Positions 32,282 to 44,490 of a stretch of DNA of 64,000 nucleotides are shown here, one piece after another (position 1 is the first letter of the stretch; every line of letters starts with the position of its first letter). The notes under the pieces were generated by a model, which saw nothing but the letters and a program-made list of their open reading frames with translations, ran no database searches and was not told where the DNA came from. Both the position numbers and the translations under genes were made by a program. Origin of the DNA: Rhinopithecus roxellana (taxonomy: Eukaryota > Chordata > Mammalia > Primates > Cercopithecidae); NCBI RefSeq assembly GCF_007565055.1, contig NC_044555.1, positions 40,922,235 through 40,986,234 of the forward strand, given 5' to 3'.

Positions 32282-34398
32282 TTATTTAATTTAGATTTAT
32301 GTATTATATGTGCTGGTTTGTTACATAAATGTATTGTGTGATGCTGAGGTTTGGGCTTCTATGGAAACCATCACCCAAATAGTAAACATAGTATCCAATA
32401 TGTAATTTTTAACCCTTCTCCCCATATCCCTCCAGTTTTTTGGAATCTGCAGTGTCTTTTGGTCCCATATTTATGTCTATGTGTATGCAATGCTTAGCTC
32501 TTACTTATAAGTGAGAACATATAGTATTTGGTTTTCTGTTTCTCTGTTAATTCCTTTAGGATAATGATCTCCAACTGCATCCATGTTGCTGCAAAGGATG
32601 CGATTTCATTCTGTTTGTGGCTGCATAGTATTTCATGGTATATATGTACAACATTCTTTATCCTATCCACCGTTGATGGGCACCTAGGTTGATATAATAT
32701 CTTCACTATTATGAATACTGCTGCAATGAGCATATAAGTGCAGATTATTTTTGGTAAAACAATTTATTTTCCTTTGTAAAAGGAAATTCAAAAAAAGAGA
32801 TTGCTGGGTCGGATGACAGTTCTGTTTTTAGATCTTTGAGAAATTTCCAAATTGCTTTCCACAGAAGTTTAACTAAATTACATTCCTACCAACAGTGTAT
32901 AAGCATTTCCTTTTCTCTGCAACCTCACCAATATCTGTTACTGTTTGACATTTTAGCCGTAGTCACTCTGACTGGTGTGAGACATTATCTTATGTTTTAT
33001 CTATTTGCATTTCTTTGATGATTAATAATAGTGGGCATTTTTTTCATATGTTTGTTGGCTGTTTGTATGTTTTTAGAGAAGTGTCTGTCCATGACTTTTG
33101 AACACTTTTTAATACGATTTTTTTCCTCATTGTTTTCTTTAATTTCCTTATGGATTCTGGATATTAGTCCTTTGTTAGATGCACAGTTTGCAAATATTTT
33201 CTCACGTTCTGTAGCTTGTCTATTCACTGTGTGGATGGTTTATTTTGCTATACGGAAGCTGTTTAATTATGTCCCACTTGTATATTTTTGGTTTTGTCAT
33301 GTTTGCTTTTAAGAACTTAGTCGGAAATTCTTTGCTTAGACCAATGTCCACAAGAACTTTTCCTAGGTTTGCTTGTAGGATTTGAACAGTTTGAGGTTTT
33401 ACATTTAAATATTAATCCATTGTGAGTTGACTTTTATATATGGTATGAGATAGTGGCCCAGTTTCATTCTTTCGCATGTGGTTAGTCAGATATCTCAGCT
33501 TCATTTATTAAATAGGATCTCCTTTCCCCACTTATTTTTCCAAATTTGTCAAAGCTTATTTAACTGATTGTGTGTGGCTTTATGTTTGGTGTTCTGTCCT
33601 CTGTTCCACTCATCTCTGTGTCTGTTTTTGTACAAGCACCGAGATCTTTTCGTTACTGTAGTCTTGTAGTGTAGCTGGAAGTCAGGTAATGTTATACCTT
33701 CAGCTTTGTTTTCCTCCCAGGATTGCCTTGGCTATTCAGGATGTCTTTTGTTTTAATACAGATTTTAGAATTTTTTTAATTCTGTAAAAAATGACATTGG
33801 TGGTTTGACAGAAATTGTGTTGAATCTACAGATTCCTTAGGGCTGTGTGGCCATTTTAGTGATGTTGATTCTTCCACTTCATGGGCATAAAACATTCTTT
33901 TCATTTGTCTGTGCCGTCTATGATTTCTTTCCCACAGCAAACATTATACTGAATGGGCAAAAGCTGAAAATATTACCCTGAAGAACTAAAACAAGAAAAG
34001 GATGTCCAATGTCACTACTCCTATTCAACATAACACCGGAAGTCCTAGTCAGATAAATCAGGCAACAGAAAGAAATAAAAGGCATCCAAATAGGAAAATA
34101 GGAAGTCAAATTATTTCTCTCCACTGATGATGTTTCTGTACTTAGAAAACTCTTAAGATTCCATCAAAAGACTCCTAGACCTAATAAACAACTTCAGTAC
34201 AATTTCAGGATACAAAACCTATGTACAAAACTCAGTAGCACTTCTATACACCAGTAATGTTCAAGCTGAGAATCAAATCAATAACACAATTCCATTTATA
34301 ATAGTCACACAAAGAAATGAAGTACCTAGAAATACTTCTAACCAGGGAGGTGAAAGATCTCTAAAATAGAACTACAAAACACTGATGAAACAAATCAT
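32282..34398 (-). mobile_element. L1 H, 5'-inverted (twin-primed) L1
   Basis: The 3' portion (32282-33927) is on the minus strand and the 5' portion (33928-34398) is inverted onto the plus strand. The inverted part spans ORF2 from 'caaacattatactgaatggg' to 'gaaacaaatcataaa', the latter being exactly where the 3' portion begins. Flanks 'aaatgtgttttat' (32269-32281) and 'aaagtgtgtttat' (34399-34411) form a slightly aged target-site duplication enclosing both halves. This is the classic twin-priming structure. Confidence 0.9.
33928..34398 (+). pseudogene. Inverted ORF2 (reverse transcriptase) segment of L1 H
   Basis: This is plus-strand ORF2 text around the polymerase core. The FADD site (about 34115-34130) reads 'ctctccactgatgatgtttc', i.e. 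the two Asp codons remain but Phe-Ala became Ser-Thr. There are multiple stops. Confidence 0.75.
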
Positions 34399-34689
34399 AA
34401 AGTGTGTTTATCAATTTCAGATAACTTTTGGAAGTATACAGAAGAATAATTTTAATCTTGTTCTTATATTCAATCCCAGGAAACTTCCTGGTGTATTATT
34501 TCTCTAACAGCAGCATAAACCTTAAATATTCTTGGACCATTGACTGAATCTTTGTATCTAGTTTCTTTTCTCAGCATTAATATGTGTTTCTATGTGGGGG
34601 TGGAACTGGGTGTTTAATTTATTTAAATGTGATTCTATGGTCATTTCAAACCTTTTACTGAGCAAACAGGGTGTCAGTAACATCATCCT

Positions 34690-35560
34690 ACATTTGTGTT
34701 AATAAATATTAAATTGTAGAATGGCATTAGATTTGCAGAATAGTTGCAAAATTACTACAGAAAGTTCTCATATGCTCCACACCTAGTTTCCCCTATTATT
34801 AATACCTAACATGAGTATGGCACATTGTTAAAATTTACAAATCAATTAACTCAATTTGACACATGTTAAAATTTACAAATCAATTAACCCAATTTGACAC
34901 ATGTTAAAATTTACAAATCAATTAACCCAATTTGACACACTATTATTAATTAAACTATATTTCTTGTTTTTTAGTTTTAACCTAATGTCTTTTTTTTTTT
35001 TTTTTAATTTCAGTATCCTATCTAGGATATGTCTTTAAAATTAGTCATTATGTTTTCTTACGCATCACATACTCTTTTTGGCAGTGGAAATTTCTCAGAG
35101 TCTCTTGGTGTTTGATGACCTTGACAGTTTTTGAGAGGCTCTGCTCAGGTATTTTGTAGAATGACCCTCTATTCCCTCTATTGGTATATGTCTGATAGTT
35201 TTTCATGGTTAGACTCAGTTTACAAGTTTTTAGGAAGAAGATCACAAATCTAAAGTGCCGCGCTTATCCCATCGTAACAAGAGTATGATGTAGATCTTAG
35301 TCATCAGTCTGAGGTAATGTGTGCTAGTTTTATCCACTCTAAAGTTCTTCCTCTTTCTTTTTTCATGTTGTGCACTTTGGTTGAAGGTCACAGGTAAAGC
35401 CCAGATGTTACAAGTTGTGGTTATGCTCTTGTTACTTCCTATATAAATCATTTGAAATTCTTTTCCACTAGAGATGTATCTATTCTCCTTTATTTATTTC
35501 CTTTCAGCCATTTATTTTTATATCAGTATGGATTCAGTATTGGAACTCTCAGTTGGTCAC
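34690..35560. mobile_element. Ancient L1M 3'-UTR-like sequence
   Basis: Phrases such as 'agtttcccctattattaata', 'gatgaccttgacagtttttg', 'caggtattttgtagaatgac' and 'aagtgccgcgcttatccc' resemble a 3' UTR found in mid-age L1M families. I am sure it is repeat-derived but not of subfamily or strand. It contains a local triplication (34821-34935). Confidence 0.55.
34821..34935. repeat. 38-39-bp tandem repeat, 3 copies
   Basis: The unit 'cacatgttaaaatttacaaa' plus 'tcaattaacccaatttga' is present at 34821-34859, 34860-34897 and 34898-34935. The last two copies are identical; the first has two differences. Confidence 0.97.
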
Positions 35561-35828
35561 TATCCTCTACTGATTAAGGTTTTTTATTCTTCTGAGAGGT
35601 ATTTTCTTTTAAAAAGACAGAGGATATTCGTCAATTAAAATCTCAAACTGGTGAATTTTTACACAGAAAGCTACATGTAGGAAATAAATTCTGACAGAGG
35701 GAGAAGAAATTGTTGGTGCATAGAGTCCACTCTCCCTGAGAATCTACCCCTAGGACAAGTTCCTCTGATTCTCAGTATCTTTCCCTAGGAATTTTTATGT
35801 TCTTGAAAAACTTACATTACACAGTAGT

Positions 35829-36630
35829 TCTTTTCTTTATTTTTGTTATTTCAGTAGCTTTAGTGGTACAAGTAGTTTTTGTTTACATGGTTGAAGTCTA
35901 GGATTTTAGAGCATCACCTGAGTAGTGTATATCGTACCCAATAAGTAGTTTTTTATCCCTCATTCCTCTCCCATTCTTCCCTCTTCTGAGTTTCCAGTGT
36001 CCACTATACCACCATGTATGCCTTTGTGTACCCGTAGCTTTGCTCTAATTTGTAAATGAGAACATGTGGCATTTGGCTTTTCATTCCTGAATTACTTCAT
36101 CTAGAATAATAGCCTCCAGTTCCTTCCAAGTTGCTACGAAATACTTTATTTCATTTTTGATGACTGAGTAGTATTCCACTGTGTGTGTGCGTGTGTCTGT
36201 GTATGTGTGTGTGTCACGTTTTCTTATCCACTCATCAGTTGGTGGCACTTAATTTGATTACATATCTTTGCAATTGTGAACTGTGCTTCAGTAAACATAC
36301 ATTTGCCTGTGTCTTTTTGATATAGTGACTTTTTTCCCCTTTGGGTAGATACCCAGTGGTGGGAATGCTGGATTAAATGATAGATCAATTTTTGTTCTGT
36401 GAGAAACTTCCCCACTGTTTTCCATAAAATTTGTACTAATTTGTATTGCCACCAGCAATGTATAAGAGTCCCTTTTTCACAACCTCTATTCCACCTTCTT
36501 TTTTTTTTAACTTTTAAATAATGACTATTCTGGCTGAGGGAAAGTAATATCTCACTGTGGTTTTAATTTGCATTTTCCCAATGATTAGTGATGTTGAGCA
36601 TTTTTCATATGTGTATTGGTACTTTCTTTG
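35829..36630 (-). mobile_element. 5'-truncated L1 3' end (L1PB or old L1PA type)
   Basis: Reverse-complement L1 3' UTR and ORF2 C-terminus: 'agtggtacaagtagtttttg', 'aatgagaacatgtggcattt', 'gatacccagtggtgggaatg', ending near 'gatgttgagcatttttcat'. A TG microsatellite replaces the TA-type tract at 36181-36214. Confidence 0.85.
36181..36214. repeat. (TG)n microsatellite, impure
   Basis: Alternating TG with C/A interruptions, inside the L1 fragment. Confidence 0.9.
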
Positions 36631-37246
36631 TCTTAATTGATCTGAGAAATGATCATTTGTTCAAAACTATAATAGGAACAAAGTATTTGATTATATGCAT
36701 TTATGTATATAACTCATAAAAATAAAATAATGAAATTTTATGTCATTCAGTTTTTAAATATAAGCTGTAGAAAGATGCCATAATTATATTCTCTCAGTTT
36801 CCCAGAAAATAAGCCCCTCAAAATGAGAGAAAATGTAAAAACTTATATCAATATTGAAATTACAACTAATATTCTAGATACTGCCAGAATCTGGAATAAA
36901 TGTTCACTCTCTACATTTACTATGAAGCTTGCAAGAGACAATTTTTGGGAGTACTACCAGGCTTCCAGATTCTCTTTTTTGGGATTTCTTGCACCTTTCA
37001 TTCAGACAGTAGGTTACATAGGTTATGGTTGTACAATGTGACTCTGTGTCCTGGGCCGCAATTCATATCGGTCCACAGTGGCCATTTGTTTTCTTCACCG
37101 TTATATGGCCTTTTTAGCCACAAAGATATTTTACTTGTATAACAGTATACAACTGTAAAATAAACAAATGTTTCCATATTTTTATTTTTATATATTTGTT
37201 TCAATAGTTGGAAAACCATTGCCAAACCCCCAAATTTATGGTCTAT
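36631..37246. other. Unannotated intergenic DNA
   Basis: No recognisable repeat or gene. A 72-codon plus-strand frame (36823-37041) and an 80-codon frame (36900-37142) overlap with no supporting features. Treated as unique or unrecognisably old sequence. Confidence 0.55.
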
Positions 37247-37561
37247 TATTATTATTTATTTATTTATTCATTTATTTATTTGAGACAGAGTCTCACTCTG
37301 TCGCCCAGGCTGGAGTGCAGTGGCGCGATGTCGGCTCACTGCAAGCTCCGCCTCCCGAGTTCACGCCATTCTCCTGCCTCAGCCTCCTGAGTAGCTGGGA
37401 CTATCTAGCCACACACCGCCACACCTGGGTAATTTTTTGTATTTTTAGTAGAGACGGGGTTTCACCTTGTTAGCCAGGATGGTCTTGATCTGCCCTCGTG
37501 ATCTGCCCGCCTCGGCCTCCCAAAATGCTGGGATTACAGGCGTGAGCCACAGCGCCTGGCC
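37247..37561 (-). mobile_element. AluY-like SINE with (TTTA)n tail
   Basis: Reverse-oriented. The tail is a TTAT/TTTA microsatellite (37247-37280), then 'gagacagagtctcactctgt', AluY-type 'ctgcaagctccgcctcccga', and it ends 'gtgagccacagcgcctggcc'. It was inserted beside the 3' end of L1 G. Confidence 0.95.
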
Positions 37562-38381
37562 TTTTTTTTTTTTAAAGTTTTAAATCTCAGGGGTACATGT
37601 GCACATTTGTTATATAGGCAAATTGTGTGTTCTGATAGTTTTGTGTACACATTATTTCGTCGCCCATGTAATAAGCACGGTACCTGATAGGTAATTTTTT
37701 TTATTCTCACTTTTCTCCTACCCTCAGCCCTTGAGTAGGCCCTTGTGTCTATTGCTGTCTTCTTTGTGTCCATATGTATTCTATATTTAACTCCCACTTA
37801 TAAGTAAGATATACGGTATTTGATTTTCTCTTTCTGCATTAGTTTGTTTAGGATAATTGGCTCCATCTCCATCCATGTTGCTACAAAGGACATGATATTG
37901 TATTTTTATGGCTTTATATTATTCCATCATGTATATGTACCACATTTTCTTTATACAGTGTACCATTGATGGGCATCTTGGCTGATTTCATGTCTTTGCT
38001 ATTGTGAACAGTGCTGCAATGAAACTACACGGGCAGATGTTTTTATGGTAGAACAATTTATATTCCTTTGACTATATACCCAATAATGGGATTCCTGTGT
38101 CAAATAAGTTTTGTTTTAGTTCTTTGAGAAATTGCTAAATTGCTTTCCACAGTGACTGAGCTAAGTGACATTTTCACCAGCACTGTACAAGCATTCCCTT
38201 CTCTCTGTGCCCTTGCCAGCATCTGTTATTTTAAAAATTTTTAGTAATAGCCATTCTGGCTGGTGTGAGATTAGATCTCATTTTTATTTTGATTTCTATT
38301 TATCTAATAATTAGTGATACTGAGCATTTTTTATAAGCTCATTGGCTGCGTGTATGTCTTATTTTGAAAAGTGTCTGTTCA

Positions 38382-38694
38382 GGCCAGTTATGGTGGCTCA
38401 TGCCTGTAATCCCACCACTTTGGGAGGCCAAGGTGGGTGGATCATGAGGTCAGGAGATCAAGACCATCATGGCTAACATGGTGAAACCCCATCTCTACTA
38501 AAAATACAAAAATTAGCCAGGCACGGTGGCGGGCTCCTGTTATCCCAGTTACTCGGGAGGCTGAAGCAGGAGAATGGTGTGAACCCAGGAGGCGGAGCTT
38601 GCAGTGAGCCAAGATCACACCACTGCTCTCCAGCCTGGGCAACAGAGCGAGACTCTGTCTCAAAACAACAATAACAACAACAACAACAACAACA
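38382..38694 (+). mobile_element. AluY-like SINE, full length
   Basis: Begins 'ggccagttatggtggctcat', tail '(AAC)n'. Target-site duplication 'aaaagtgtctgttca' at 38367-38381 and 38695-38709, perfect. Confidence 0.97.
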
Positions 38695-39742
38695 AAAAGT
38701 GTCTGTTCATGTCTTTCACCCACTTTTTCACAGAGCTGTTTTTTGCTTGTTGATTAAAGTTTCCTCTAAAGTCTGCATATTAGACCTTTGTCAAAAGCAT
38801 AGTTTGCAAATATTTTCTCTGATTCTGTGGTTTCTGTTTACTCCATTGATAGTTTTTGGTTTCTTTCTTTGTTTTGCTGTGTTTGTTTTGCTGTGCAGAA
38901 GCAATGTAGTTTAATAAGGTCCCATTTGTCAATTTTTATTTTGTTTCAATTGATTTTGGCATCTTCATCATAAAGTCTTTGCCAGGGTCTATGACCAGAA
39001 TGGTATTTCCTAGGTTTTTATCAAGGATTTTTATAGTTTTATGTTTTATATTTAAGTCTTTAATCCATCGTGAATTGATTTTTGTATATGCGAAAGAAAG
39101 GTCCCAGTTTCAGTCTTCTGCATATTGCTAGCCAGTTACCTCAGCAACATTTATCAAATAGAGAGCATTTCCCCAATTGCTTGTTTTAGTCAACTTTGTC
39201 AGGAATCAGATGGTTTTAGGTGTGCAGTTTTATTTCTAGGATCTCTAGTCTGTTAAATTGGTCTATGTGTCTGTTTTTGTACTGGTACCATGCTCTTTGG
39301 GTTACTGTAGCCTTGTAGTATATTTTGAAGTTACATAATGTAATGCCTTCAGCTTTGCTCTTTTTGCTCAAGATTTTTTTTTTTTTTTTTTGATATATTG
39401 GCAGTTTTTATTTCAAATGAATTTTAGAAAAGTTTGTACTAATTTTGTGAAGAATGTCATTAGTAGTTTGATGGGAATTACATTTAATTTCTTTGGGCAG
39501 TATGTCGATTTTGACAATATTTATTCTTTCTATCCATGTGCATGGAATGTTTTTCCATTTGTTTATGTCATCTCTGATTTCTTTGTGCTGAGCTTTATAA
39601 TTGTAGAGATCTTTCACCTCTGTTGTTAACTGTATTTCTAGGTGTTTTATTTGTGTGTGTATGTCTATTGTGAATGGAACTGCATCCTTGATTTGGCACT
39701 CAGCTTGGACATTATTGTATGCTAATCATTTTTGTATGTTGA

Positions 39743-40029
39743 TTTTTTTTGAAACAGTCTCACTCTGTCACCTAGGCGGGAGTGCAGTGGCACAATTTTG
39801 GCTCACTGCAACCTCCACCTCTTGGGTTCAAGCGATTCTCCTCCCTCAGCCTCCCAAGTAGCTGGGATTACAGGCACCCACCATCACACCTGGCTAATTT
39901 TTGTATTTTAGTAAGAACAGGGTTTCATCATGTTGGCTAGGCTGGTCTCAAGCTCCTGACCTCAAGTGATCCACCCACCTTAGCCTCCCAAAGTGCTGGG
40001 ATTACAGGTGTGAGCCACAGCACCTGGCC
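39743..40029 (-). mobile_element. AluS-like SINE
   Basis: Reverse-oriented, from the T-run and 'gaaacagtctcactctgtc' to 'ccacagcacctggcc'. Target-site duplication 'gtatgttga' (39734-39742) and 'gtatgctga' (40033-40041). Confidence 0.95.
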
Positions 40030-40892
40030 CAAGTATGCTGATTTTTTGTATCTTGAAACTTTGCCGAAGTTGTTTATCAGATCAAGATGATTTTGGTGAG
40101 AGATTATGGCATTTTCTAGGTATAGAATCATATAGTCTGTCAATAGGGATAGTTTTACTTCCTCTCTTCCAATTTGGATGCCTTTTATTTCTTTCTTTTG
40201 CCTGACTGCTCTGGCAAAGGCTTCCAGTATTATGTTGAATATGGGTGGTGAAAATATGCATCCTTGTCATGTTCCTGTTTTCAAGAAAAAGTCTAGCTTT
40301 CGCCCATTCAGTATCATGTCTACTGTGTATTTTTATAGATAATTCTTATTGAGATACATTAAATGCCTCATTTGTTGAGAGTTTTTACTATGAAGCAATG
40401 TTGAATTTTGTCAACATCCTTTTCTGCATTTATTCAGATCATCTTGTTTTTAGTTTTAGTTCTGTTTATTTGAGGAATCAATTTTTTAAATTTGCATATG
40501 TTGAACCAACCTTGCATTCCAGTGATAAATCTGTCACGACCATGGTGAATTAACCCTTTGATGTGCTGCTGGATTCAGTTTAATAGTATTTTCTTGAGGA
40601 TTTTAGCATCTATAGTCATCAAGGATTTTGACCTGAAGTTTTATGTTTGTGTTTCTGCCAGGTGTTGGTATCAGAATGATGCTGGTCACATAGAATAAGT
40701 TAGGAAGGAGCCCCTTCTTCTCAATTTCTTGGAATAGTTTTAGAACGAATGGTACCAGCTCTTCTTTATGCATCTGGTAAAATTTGGCTGAGAATGTATC
40801 TATTCCTGGGAGTTTTCTTGTTGGCAGCCTTTTTATTACTGATTTGATTTCTGAACTCATTATTGGGCTCTGTTCAGGATTTCCCTTTCTTC

Positions 40893-41040
40893 GTGGGATA
40901 TTACCACTGACCCAACAGAAATACAAAAGATCTGCAGAGGCTACTGTGAACACCTCTATGCAAACAAACTGGAAAACCTAAAATAAATAGATAAGTTCCT
41001 GGAAGCATGCAACCTTCTAAGATTGAAGCATGAAGAAGTC
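40893..41040 (+). other. Locally inverted ORF2 segment within L1 G
   Basis: L1 G is minus-strand throughout, but this ~148-bp piece reads as plus-strand ORF2: 'gatattaccactgacccaac', 'agaaatacaaaagatctgca', 'ctggaagcatgcaacctt'. The minus-strand text resumes at 41041 about 0.5-1 kb further toward the 5' end of the element. So the event combined a small inversion with a deletion. Confidence 0.85.
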
Positions 41041-41859
41041 ATTTTAGAGTAGATTGTTTAATTTCCTTGTAATGGTATGGTTTTCAGTGATCTTCTTAGT
41101 ATTAGTTTCTATTTTTATTGCACTGTGGCTCATGAGCATTGTTGGTATGTTTTGGCTTTTTATAATTTGTTGAGAATTGTTTTATGGCTGATTGTGTGGT
41201 TGGTTTTAGAGTATGTGTTATGTGAAGATGAAAAGAACATATATTCTGATTTTTAGGGTAGAGAGTTTTGTAGGTGTTTGTTATGTCCACTAGGTCAAGT
41301 GTCAAATTTTGGTCTTGAATATCTTTGCTAATTTTCTGCCTCAATAATCTATCTAATATGGTCAGTAAGGTGTTGATATCCCTGGCTATTATTATGTGGT
41401 TATCTAAATCTCTTCAAAGGTCTCTAAGAACTTGTTTTATCAATCTTGATGCTCCTGTATTTGGAGCATATATATTTAGGATAGATAGGTCTTCTTGTTT
41501 AATTGAGCCCTGTACCATTATGCAATATTACTCATTTCTTTTGTAATCATTGTTGGTTTAAAGTCTGTTATGTCTGAAATTAAAACAACAGTCCCTGCTT
41601 TGTTGTTGTTGTTTTCTAATTGCATGGTAGATTTTTCTTCATCCCTTTCTATGAGCCCAAGAGTGTCACTGCATGTGAGATTGGTCTCTTTAAGGCAGCA
41701 TGGGTATTGTTTCTTTATTCAACTTGCCATTCTGTGCCTTTCAATTGGGACATTTAGCTTGTTTACATTCAAGGTTAATCTTGACATGTGGCAGATTTGA
41801 TGATGTCATCATGTTGTTAGCTGGTTATTATGCATACATGATTGTGTGCTTGCTTTCAT

Positions 41860-42420
41860 AGGGTCAATTGTCTATGCATTTAAGGTCGTTTTTGTTGTGG
41901 GCAGTAATGGTCTTTTGTTTCCATATTTAGTACTACCTTAAGGACTTTTTGTTAGGCAGGTCTGGTGATAATGAATTCTCTTAACATTTGCTTGTCTGAA
42001 TGGTACCTTATTTCTTCTTCATTTATGAATATTAGTTTTGCAGGATATGGAATTCTTGGTGGGAGTTTCTTTTCTTTAAGAATACTGAGTATTGGTTCTC
42101 AGTCTCTTCTGTCTTGTAAAGTTTCTGCTGAAAGGCCCACTGTTAGCCTAATGGGGTTCCCTTTGTAGATGAACTGCCCCTTCTTCCTAGCTGCTATTAG
42201 TATTTTTCTTTCATTTTGACCTACAATCTGATGACTGTGTGTCTTGGCAATGGTCATCTTGTGTAGTGTCTCAAAGAGGTTCTCTACATTTTCTGAATTA
42301 GAATGTTGGCCTCTATGGCGAGGTAGGGAAAATTTTGGTGGACAGTATCTTCAAATATGTTTTGCAATTTGTGTGCTTTCTCACACTGTCTTTCAATGAA
42401 TTATATGCTTGTCATTTCAA
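41860..42420 (-). pseudogene. L1 G ORF1 C-terminal remnant
   Basis: Reverse-complement ORF1 text: 'gaattctcttaacatttgct', 'gtttctgctgaaaggcccac', 'cctaatggggttccctttgt'. The coiled-coil N-terminal half expected to the right is not recognisable before the 5' UTR starts. Confidence 0.75.
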
Positions 42421-42439
42421 CTAGTTCAGCTTGGTTTAA

Positions 42440-44490
42440 GAAACATCGCTGGGGAAGTATTGCAGTCATTTGAAGTTTAGAAGACACTCTGGCTTTTTGA
42501 GTTTCCCAAGTTCTTGTGCTGGTTCTTTCTCGTCTTTGTGGGCTGATATTTCTTTTATCTTTGAAGGCACGGTCCTTTGGATGGTTATTTTGCTTTTCTT
42601 TTCTTTGCTGTTCTTGGGGTTTTGATTGTGAAATAAGGTGTGTTTTGTGAACTGGCTTTCATTCTCAAAAGATTTCACAGGGCCAAGCCTGAGATCATCA
42701 CTCTTGGGATGCATGCTCAAACTCTGGTGGGATGGTGCCAAGTCTTGGCTTTGCTCTTTGGCCCCTTGATGTTAGAAGCCTATTGTGCTGGAGGGGCCAA
42801 GGTGTTCCTGGTTCTTTGACCTCAACGCCCTAATGACACATGCCAGCCAAGGCGCTTTACAAGGGTAGTGGCAGTGGGATTTTTGCTCACTTGTGTATGC
42901 CAGCAGCCATGGCAGCACAACGGGGTACACATGTGTTGGCTGGGACAGGCCACTGGTGGGAGCCTTTGTCTTAATTTTCATAATTGCTGTATGCTGGAAA
43001 AATATTTTGGTGTTGTATTTTGGGCTGTGATCCTGTAGGAGGGGCTTATGAATATTACCCAGCAGATCAGCTCTCACTCTACTGCACAGCTTTTTTGGGT
43101 TTTGGTGCAATTGGCAGTAGTGCTCTGTGGTAGAGGGGGAAGGAGATGCCCCCCTCACCTAGACTACTCCTTAGCCTCGGAGGAGCCCCCTCTGATTACT
43201 GGCTTTGTGCCTACATTTCTTTTTTGGGGTGTTCTGTTCCAAGAGGCTCCATCAGGCAGGGACAACAGTTTGCAGACCAGCTGTATCCTTGCCGTTGTCA
43301 GCCCTGTGGATGCTGGCACTCCCTCTCCACCACTGGCCTGTGAACCTGGAGATCTCATGTCTCTCAGTGATCCAAGAGTGAGGGCCCATCCTTGCTTAAG
43401 CACCACACAAGACAGCAATTCCCACTTGGCTAGGAGATTTGGGTGTGGCTGCCATCTCCTAATCTGTCCACATGCTTCCCAGGGGAACATGGGGTTGTCC
43501 CTGCCCACAGAGTTCAGGCAGAAACAGTACCACTGGACTGGAAGCTCTAGTGGGTGTGGCCCATCTGGTTATGAGAGGCAGAAGTGGGTGTATAGTTTCT
43601 CACCCAGCCATCCAAGTGTTTCCCAGGATAACAGGATGCTGTGACCCTCGGCAAAATTCAGGCAGAAGTAGGACTGCTGGGCTAGAAGCTCTATCAAGTA
43701 TTGCCCACCAGGCTACAAGAGGCAGGGATGGGTGGAGTTGCTCACCATGACATCTGGGTGTTTCCCAGGATAGCAGGAGGATGCACTCACTTGCTGAGTT
43801 CAAACAGTAGTGGGACCACTGGGCTGAAAGCTGTAGCAGGTGTTACCCTCCTGGCTAACAGCAGCTGAGTGAGTGAGGTCACCTGCCCTTTTATCCGCTT
43901 CCCAGAACAACAAGAGGGTGGAGCTACTGACTGAGTTTGGGCAGTAGTGAGACCACTGGGCTGGAAGCTAATGCTGAGCCTTGTTTGGCAAGGGAGGGTG
44001 GAGCAATCTTACTGTCCCCAGGTGTCATGACTGTTGTGTCTATTGGTACTATGGCACTGGTGCAGGTCTATTTCATGGTGCACGGCTTGTAGAGGTATCC
44101 AAGGACTTGAAAGTTGCCTCTGCCAAACACCTGGGTGGCTCTCTGTACCATTTATAAGTGTCGAGGGGTTTGGGAAGGCAGGGGGATTCTCCAGTTCTCA
44201 GTCTTGCACAGGTCCCTGTGGAGAATGTGAATCTGCCAGGGGGCTCTCACTTACTTACCCTTTCCCATGCTGGGGAGTTTCTCCTAGCTCCACATTGATT
44301 CCAATAGGCTGTGCCCAGCTTTACTCCTTTCTGCTCCATGTATCCCCTTGCTGCCTTTATTGATCCTGATTTGATGTCTTAGATGATTGGCCTGTAGGGT
44401 CAGTGTTCAGTAGCTTAATTATTATATTTTTTCTGTGAGAGTGGCAAACATGAACTGCTTTTAGTCTGCCATCTTGACCCAACCCACCAC
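42440..44490 (-). promoter_or_regulatory. L1 G 5' UTR, long form with tandem monomers
   Basis: About 2 kb of GC-rich sequence ends with the minus-strand L1 start containing 'caagatggc', a YY1-like site at about 44470-44478. The centre (43477-44035) is a tandem repeat. The 198-codon plus-strand frame at 43048-43644 runs antisense through it and into the repeats; I regard it as chance. Confidence 0.8.
43477..44035. repeat. ~140-bp tandem monomers (about 4 copies) in L1 G 5' UTR
   Basis: Unit starts at 43477, 43621, 43763 and 43900 all read 'tcccag' followed by 'aacatg/aacagg/agcagg/aacaag', then 'ggcagaa/ggcagtag', 'accactgggctggaagct' and a 'cccacc...ggcta' block. Spacings are 144, 142 and 137 bp. 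Identity is moderate. Confidence 0.85.

Larger units (their letters stand above)
37562..44490 (-). mobile_element. L1 G, nearly full-length older primate L1 with rearranged ORF2 and long 5' UTR
   Basis: The poly-T tail and 3' UTR start at 37562 ('aatctcaggggtacatgtgc'). ORF2 runs to about 41810, the ORF1 remnant is about 41860-42420, and the 5' UTR reaches 44490, where the minus strand carries 'gtcaagatggcagactaaaa'. It is interrupted by Alus at 38382-38694 and 39743-40029. Net length is about 6.3 kb. ORF2 has a small inversion with deletion at 40893-41040, and the ORF1 coiled-coil half appears lost. Confidence 0.88.

Noticed and set aside
34821..34935. CRISPR-like array
   Set aside because: Units are contiguous without unique spacers, and the host is a primate.
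43048..43644. 198-codon plus-strand open frame, the longest outside L1 ORF2
   Set aside because: It runs antisense through the L1 G 5' UTR and into its tandem monomers; GC-rich DNA with few stops explains it.
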